From contig CM061918.1 in NCBI GenBank assembly GCA_031002005.1, forward strand, positions 64,266,531-64,330,530: DNA of 64,000 nt. Direction: 5' to 3'. A model generated the notes under the pieces. It was not told where the DNA came from. It made no database searches and saw only the letters and a list, made by a program, of their open reading frames with translations. How positions within the stretch are numbered: position 1 is the first letter of the stretch; every line of letters begins with the position of its first letter. The stretch is from Vandiemenella viatica. Its lineage: Eukaryota > Arthropoda > Insecta > Orthoptera > Morabidae. A program made the position numbers and the translations under genes. Of this stretch, positions 57,601 to 64,000 are shown piece after piece.

Positions 57601-58584
57601 ACATTCCTCCACGAAGGTGTATTCCGGGAGATTTCCAAAATACAGCGTACTCGTGCGAGGATGGCCTACTTGTAATATACAGACACAATCTTAAATACGC
57701 CTCGTCTGGTAGTTCATTTCCTGCTTACGTCTTCAAAAAACTGAATTTTGGTTTATCACCATACGAGCAAAGTTGGTGGCCGCACAGTTACGACTTCGTA
57801 CGCTAATGCGTTTAGCCGATATGTATGTCGTATGTCTGAAGGCGGTGGTGCAACACAAAAATCAGTGGCTGAATATCCGCGTGTAGCGGTCTCCATCCAA
57901 TACCGCACCGCGTTCAGCTCTGATCAGATGTTTACTACCTGGTGGGTATACATGGGCAGCAGGAGGAGGGTGCAAGGGGGTGCACTTTCACCCCCCTGCT
58001 ATGAAACAAAATACACAGAAAAAGGTTAAGAAACATAAAATTTATTATTAAATTCACTGTTTGAATAATAACTTAATAGTCCAGTCAAATAAGGATGAAA
58101 CCTCGGAATGAAAGATAACAAACTGAAAATTTCCATAAACCTTTGTTTTGATATTTTATAAGTTGGCTCAAAAGTCTCATAGAATCTCGTGTACGCTAAT
58201 CAAGATATTCAAGGTTAAAGGTCACAAAAAACGTGTTTTTACAATTATCTCGCCTCCTTTACTCTAAATGTTATGTTGAGTTATTAGAAAAGTAGAGCAT
58301 AAAATTCTCTACAAATTTCGTCAGAGACAATATTTCATCGATTTAACCCTTCTTGAGATAGAGCGTGGAGAGTGGGGAGCACTTAGCCTCATGGACGATA
58401 GCCCTACTTACGGTACGTTAACTGTAGAATCCAATAGACGATACGCAAATACGGTCACGCTAGTCATCAAATAATAGGGAATCCAAGACTTACCCTTTAT
58501 ACCAAACTTAATTTTGTTACTCTCCACTATTTGTTTCATTGACTGCTTCGCCTTCATGTAAACTTTTTTGTCCTGTCATGTGTC
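57601..58584. other. no gene seen
   Basis: Mixed then AT-rich (58020-58400). Confidence 0.5.
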
Positions 58585-58586
58585 TA

Positions 58587-60095
58587 CAGGGGTTGGACAA
58601 AATAATATGAACACCTGACATTTACATACTATTGATTTATTAATAGTGTGTTGGGCCACCTTTTGCTTGTAGAACAACTACAATTCTTCACTGAATAGAT
58701 TCGTACAGGCCCGCCGTCAGCAGGCGAGCAAGGCGTGCACCGCACACGGGCGGCACGTCCAGGGGGGCGGCAAATGTAAGTAGCGGCGACCTTTTTTTAG
58801 TTCAACTACTGCTTCAGGCTTCGACAATGGTTGCGGCGGGCGACACTTGTGGTGGCAAAAAATGGGGGCGGCAAAATAATGTTCGAAGGGGCGGCAAAAT
58901 AATGTCCGAAGGGGCGGCAATAATCGGTATTGTACAAGGGCGTTCAAACAGCTAACGGCGGGCCTGGATTCGTAGTATCTGGATAGTTTTCAACGTAATG
59001 TTGTCCCATTCTCGTACCAAATCATAACCTACCAATTGCTTCAATGATGTTGGTGATGGAAATCTGCTCCTTATACTCTGCTCTAAAACTCCCCACAACG
59101 GTTCAATTATATTGAGGTCTGGCGATTGTGCTGGACAGGAAAAATGTTTGATGATATTCTGATGCTCCTCGAACCAGAATAGAATCTTTTTGGGTGTGTA
59201 TGGGTGCATTATCATCTTGGAAGATGGCAGTGTTTGGCACTGGTATGCTAGTCATAGCAAAAACTTCATCAGTGAGGATGCCGAGATATTCATTCTCAGT
59301 GATGTGAATGAGAGGACCAGCTGAATACCACGATATAGCCACCCAAATCATAACGGAACCTCCCTCATGCTTGACTGTAAGACGCAGGAACCCCAATCGT
59401 AGGCTTCTTTTGGGGATCTCCACACATAAACAATGTGAACGATGATTCATTGGACCATACCATATTCTTTCAATCATCAAGTGTCCAGTTTTTATGATCG
59501 TGGCACCACTTGTTTCGCAGCTTAGCGCTGGTTGCCGTTATGATGGGTTTTAAACTTGCAGCCCTTCCATGAATGTTAGCTTTGTGGAGCTCCCGCGGTA
59601 TTGTTTTGGTCAAAACATTGTTATTCAGGTGTGTGTTGAGTTTTGCTGTCACTTTTGCTGCTGTAGTTTTGTGTTGTCTGGCCACAAGCCTTTTTTAATG
59701 TTCGTCGGTCTCTGTCGGTTAACTTTGTTTTCGTCCACTATTCCTCTTCGCCGAAGATGTTTTACCATGTTGTGTGTATACTTTCATTACCGCAGATACT
59801 GTCGCTCGTGAGACATTAAACAGTTCAGCTGATTTCGTCACAGACACTCCCGCTAACCGACCTCCAACGATTTGCGCTCTTTCGAAGTCTGAGAGATCAA
59901 ACATTACACCGATCGCTTGTTATAACCGTTACAGAACAAAGCGTATAATAAATAATCTGACCCATAACCTACAAGACCTGTCACATCAACTACGCTGTAC
60001 ATGCGCATTGCCGTATTCACACGGAGGTAGTGGTGACGACATGCAACAACCCGTACTCTATCGCATGGTGTTCATAATATTTTGTCCAACTCCTG
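58587..60095 (-). mobile_element. Tc1-like transposon, inactive transposase
   Basis: Inverted ends CAGGGGTTGGACAAAATAAT and, reversed, CAGGAGTTGGACAAAATATT, with TA at 58585-58586 and 60096-60097. The minus strand encodes a transposase in broken frames: HTH N-terminus (FERAQIVGGRLAGVSVTKSA, 59904-59719), middle (59685-59470), GGSVMIWVAISWYSAGPLIH and FQDDNAPIHT (59480-59103), SPDLNIIEPLWGVLE (59215-58952). The QDDNAP Asp and IIEPLW Glu suggest DD34E; the first Asp region is frameshifted. At least one stop and two frameshifts. A 261-bp MITE lies inside. Confidence 0.93.
58706..58966. mobile_element. hAT-like MITE nested in the Tc1 element
   Basis: Termini CAGGCCCGCCGTCAGC and, reversed, CAGGCCCGCCGTTAGC. 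Perfect 8-bp duplication GATTCGTA at 58698-58705 and 58967-58974. A GGGGCGGCAAAATAATGT unit is tandemly repeated inside. Confidence 0.95.
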
Positions 60096-60097
60096 TA

Positions 60098-60620
60098 TTT
60101 GATTTTGATGCAATCCTTCCTTCCTCTCTGTCCTGAGCTCATAACATCCTGCGTCCTCAGCTGCGTTGCACAGTGCCCATTTCTTCCTTTTGGACTGTTA
60201 CCTCCGCTGAGATGGTGATGTGAAAATGCGATGCAAAGTAGAGCCGTAGCGTAGCGCACCTGCGTAACTTCGGAGCTGTTTGTTTCCCCAACTCTGATCA
60301 AGAGAGTGTTTGTTTCGACCTAGGAGATGTTCGATAGCCGAGTGTCTGGCAAGCCTCTCGCGGCGCCAGTATTTACGTCTGTAATGAACACTAAGGTCCA
60401 AGTTTGTGTGGCCAAGCCAGGCAAATGGCACCCCAGTGGCCTATCGCGTATACAGGAGACCGGATTGATTCAGTGTGTTGAGACAACCTGCGGACTTGAT
60501 CTATGCGGCAAAACAACGGCTTCGATAGTGTCAGAATCTGGAAACAGGTCTGGGATAGCGAAGGTCAAGGAGTCCACCTGGATCAACAGTAGTTTAGCGA
60601 ACACTCACTCCACGTAGTAA
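60098..60620. promoter_or_regulatory. GC-balanced repeat-free block
   Basis: Candidate regulatory or unknown exon DNA; 60300-60610 holds a 96-codon plus frame with no recognisable motif. Weak support either way. Confidence 0.2.
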
Positions 60621-61711
60621 ATAATATCTTATGCATCGTAAATAAAGCTCTAAAAGATGTGTTGAAAGCGTCTGTTCTGAAAGTTTGCGAATAACCAAAC
60701 TTTAAATTACACGTCCTCTGACAGATGAATACGAATGCAGCTTGCATTGTTGAACTAAATAATTGGTTTTACGCATGTTAAAATTATTTTTAATTAGTTC
60801 CGCATTTCATTTTTTTTCAGCAAATTTCAAGTAAATGTAGCTCTTTCTAACGCTTATATTTTTGGAGTTCTGTATCCTATAAAATCACTCATTCGTCTTT
60901 CTGTCACAGGCTCATAACTTCTCAACCCTTCTACTCATAAATTTGTATTTTTTATAATAATAATTATTATTTACAACTCGCTGTTATATTAATCAAGCAC
61001 TTAGTGTATTTATATGATCATAATTTTATTTTAGTACATCTTCCAGTACTTTTATGCGGTTATTCAATTGTAGGATAACACACGACATATACAACACAAC
61101 AATCCTTGCCCTCGGCCGGACTCGAAAGGGCGATCTTCCGTACGCTACCGAGGCTGGCAACGTTTTGGTTCTGGTTACCTTTAACACGATTACAACAAAA
61201 AAAAATACGAAAAATAGTGACCGTAAAAATAATTATAGGGGGATTACTTGCAGATTGTAGGAATTCTCTTGTGTGTTAAGACTTACCCTTCATACCAAAA
61301 TTAATTTGGTTTCTTTCAAATGAAATCTGGAAACCTTCCGACGCAGAGAATGTTTGTGTACTTTTTATTCCACAATTTTTACAAATAATTCGTGAAAACC
61401 ATAAAAAAAAGTTTAATTCCTCCTATATATTTCCAGAGTTACTGATTCGAAAACTGTTTCAAATTTGCAATAATGCCTGCAAGAAAACTTGAACGCTGTT
61501 TCTGGAAACAATGATTTGTGCAAAGAGCCTAACTGAATAATTTTGGCAAATTATCTCATTCAACAGATTTTTTTTTTTTTTTGTCAGAGAACTTCATGAT
61601 TTGGATATCATCTTGAAAATATTTAAATAAACTTTTGAAACATTCTAAACGCACTATAATTTTTTCAATATTTTTTAATAAAATATTTACATATATACTA
61701 GTTGAGAGAAA
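60621..61711. other. no gene seen
   Basis: AT-rich. A CTCGGCCGGACTCGAAAGGG motif near 61112 hints at a decayed tRNA-like head. Confidence 0.5.
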
Positions 61712-61985
61712 TAGTGGTCTGGTTGTTCAGTGGTTAAGGCGTCTGAACAAAGATCAAAAGATCTCGGTTCGAATCCCCGTCTCGGCAGGGATTTTCATAA
61801 GCCTTTAACCCGACCTCCACCTCTGGCACAACTTGCTGTGTAACGTGAAGTACGCCAGAACACTTCCAATGTTGGGATTACACGTCTAGGGCTAACAACT
61901 CTAGCTGTAACACGGACTTGTAAACATTCAAAACAAATTCAAGCCAAAACAAGGCTCAATGTGGTCCTAGTTGACGAATATACAT
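61712..61985 (+). mobile_element. SINE family B, reference copy
   Basis: Plus-oriented: GGTTGTTCAGTGGTTAAGGC A-box region, CGGTTCGAATCCCCG B box, then GTCTCGGCAGGGATTTTCAT, AACGTGAAGTACGCCAGAAC and an end with repeated ATACAT. Confidence 0.85.
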
Positions 61986-62174
61986 ACATACATCTGAAAG
62001 CAAATTACGCAAAGCTAATAGCGAACTCGATTAAAATTCGCTTAATAATGAATTTTACAAAAAAAAGTTTTAGAAAAACTTAATACACAAACAACAGAAC
62101 CATCAGAACGCTGGATGATATCACACTTGAAGTATTATACCTCGCAGTTATTGTTTTCTCTGATGATGTAAACT

Positions 62175-62332
62175 ACATGGTTTCCCCATATCACTCCATG
62201 TGAATGTCGGGATGGTTCCACCAAAAAGTCATGTGGGAATTCCCAGTCGTTCCTTTCCCATCGCTAATGACCCTGACGTCGCAAGACGTAAAGCAATAAG
62301 CAAAAAAACAACAAAAAAAAACAAAGGTAACC
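62175..62332 (+). mobile_element. SINE family A, head missing
   Basis: ACATGGTTTCCCCATATCAC, GATGGTTCCACC, GCTAATGACCCTGACGTCGC and an A-rich tail. Confidence 0.75.
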
Positions 62333-62334
62333 TT

Positions 62335-62680
62335 CCACCTCTGGTGCTAGCTAGCGCATTTCGGTGGCTGATGGACGTTAGAGGTACTATGCTGTGTGGG
62401 CTATGAAGTGTTGTGGCGCAGACGAGTTGCGGTTCCGGCTGGAATGCCGGGCGGTAACCGTATCCGGCGTTTTCTCCGGCGAGTTGTCTCGTTATGGAGC
62501 ACACCCCGTCCTGGAGGTGACACTTCCCACGGCCGTTCGCCTTCCCACGCCGCTTATTGATTTCGAGGACACCCTCACAGTCACGTCACATAATCGGCTA
62601 GTCACGTGAAGGAAACGTTTCGCTAATTCACCACCAGAAAATACTGTACATTGGACACCATCAAATCGCCCGCAGCCAGA
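62335..62680. promoter_or_regulatory. candidate cis-regulatory block
   Basis: GC-rich, repeat-free; TCACGTGA-type E-box near 62601 and GTCACGTCAC just upstream. Opposite-strand frames of 108 and 91 codons lack domains. Confidence 0.3.
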
Positions 62681-62707
62681 CAGTGAAATGCAATATTTAT
62701 GAAACAC

Positions 62708-63602
62708 TAGCTGATACCCGCGACTTCGTAAGCGTGGATTAAGAATTTCTTTGCCAGAATTGAATATAGAAAGTTGATGGTAACGAAGGATTGGTCCCAA
62801 ATAACACGGAGTCGGCATTATATGACAGGAAACTTATCACTATATCATTCTACTGTCGAACCTCTCTCTTGAAGAGAATCAATTTCCAACATATTTCTGT
62901 CACCATAAGTTCTCAAAATTTCGTAACTACAACTGTTAATCATGCCGAAAAAAATGTCCCGTGCCCTTCGTACAGATTTTCTTGTCAAATTCCGTCAATA
63001 TCGATATAGCCATTTAGTCGTCAAAACGTAACAAAAAGACAGAGACTTACTTCCGCATTTATAGTATTATTACTACGGTTCACACACACACACTGACTGG
63101 GAACAACCCCTGAGGGATCATTATAACGTAAAAAAGTGTACACTTACAGCATTGCAAGACTACCTATGATTTGCCTGGCATTGCACTCCTAAATTTGTAA
63201 ATATCTACAGTTTAACATTCAATCCGAAAAAACCGACGGCCCAGGCGTGACTCTTACAAAAACAATTTTTAAAAATCTTAGACTCCACGTAGATCTTAAC
63301 CGGAGACCACGACCCAAACATTATTAGTAAGCAAGCGCTTTAACCACTGAGCTACCTAACCGCTACACGGAAAAATAGTACAGAGACCTCCATATCCAGC
63401 TCGTCTGTCTATCACCGTTCAGTAATTTTAAATTATAAGACAATATGTATTATTTATACAGATTTTTCAGCCAAATGTAGACAGTATTTTTCTTCTTGTT
63501 TCAAAGGATAAGTGTGCAAAGTTTCATCAAGATCGGATGAAAACTGTGGATTTGTATGAGGAACAAACAAATAAACATACATTCATCTTTATATATATAG
63601 AT
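62708..63602 (+). mobile_element. repeat R3, plus copy
   Basis: Begins CTAGCTGATACCCGCGACTT and ends CATACATTCATCTTTATATA. It mirrors 37446-38354, including the tRNA-like segment (reverse, about 63290-63370) and a (CA)n run near 63082. Confidence 0.85.
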
Positions 63603-64000
63603 TACCCAGTTGGTACAAGACTGTGAATGCAAGCGCACAGTGGCACCTATCACGCACGTTCAACCTCTGCCATAGTCATAATCTACTATTCTCTACTTAT
63701 CGGGTGCCTCCACCGTTGTCTCAGTTGATGGTGCCCGGCGCTGACACGGGGTTAGCTGGTTCCAGTCCTGGTGGTGGCGGAAGTTTTCATAATCTGTCCT
63801 TGGCGGCAGGTTGGCGGTTGTAACGTAAACCCTTGCGTTCTTATATTTTCTTTTCTTTCAATATAGTCTGCATTTGCTGAGCCATAAGCAACACCTCAAC
63901 ACATTACCGCAAAAGGAGCCCGTCTTGGATTTTTCCAAACCATTCGCCCATGGAATCACAGACGATAACTCACGTTACACATAAGGTTTTATAGGAAAAC
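63603..64000. other. no gene seen
   Basis: Mixed composition to the window end; the 66-codon plus frame is unrecognised. Confidence 0.5.

Noticed and set aside
5870..64000. hedgehog exon 1
   Set aside because: No minus-strand sequence resembling a signal peptide followed by the CGPGRG start or the TGADRLMTQ end was found.

Overview
This window is non-coding DNA from a large, repeat-rich animal genome, almost certainly an insect. It holds one firmly recognised gene piece: exon 2 of the developmental morphogen gene hedgehog (hh), on the minus strand at 5608-5869. The exon gives 87 codons plus one base, with a clean 3' splice site and a consensus 5' splice site, and it keeps the zinc and calcium ligands of the Hedgehog signalling domain. 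Insect origin is inferred from the arthropod-type transposon mix (Jockey-like and CR1-like LINEs, Tc1/mariner, hAT, PIF/Harbinger-like MITEs, tRNA-headed SINEs) and from the very long introns. A large-genome polyneopteran such as a stick insect or orthopteroid is plausible but not proven.

Because hh reads leftward, bases 1-5607 should be hh intron 2. Bases 5870 onward should be intron 1, and beyond exon 1 the upstream flank. I could not recognise exon 1 or exon 3 in the window, so intron 1 may exceed 58 kb.

Layout. 1-5.2 kb: MITEs, a foldback element and SINEs. 5.6-7.6 kb: hh exon 2 plus a diverged tandem array, about eight units of 120-155 bp, each a copy of the exon's 3' splice site and first 15-20 codons; a Jockey-like LINE tail interrupts it. 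This array is the most unusual thing in the window. 7.6-10.1 kb: a foldback-like repeat and a 1.5-kb element packed with AGGTCA-type motifs. 10.1-30 kb: SINEs, LINE tails, hAT and Harbinger-like MITEs, and several GC-richer repeat-poor blocks that are candidate cis-regulatory elements. 30.5-31.5 kb: a minisatellite with higher-order structure. 31.9-43 kb: further MITEs, a pogo/Tigger remnant carrying a transposase fragment, a three-layer nested insertion (LINE, then a 0.9-kb repeat, then a MITE), a four-unit tandem repeat and two copies of an 0.8-kb repeat. 44-64 kb: LINE remnants, mariner fragments, a Tc1-like transposon with intact ends, nested by a hAT-like MITE with a perfect 8-bp target duplication, and an inverted second copy of the 0.9-kb repeat.

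Nothing else looks like an intact host protein gene. The long open frames are short, lack family signatures, or are transposon debris. Regulatory calls rest on base composition and short motifs only and are tentative.
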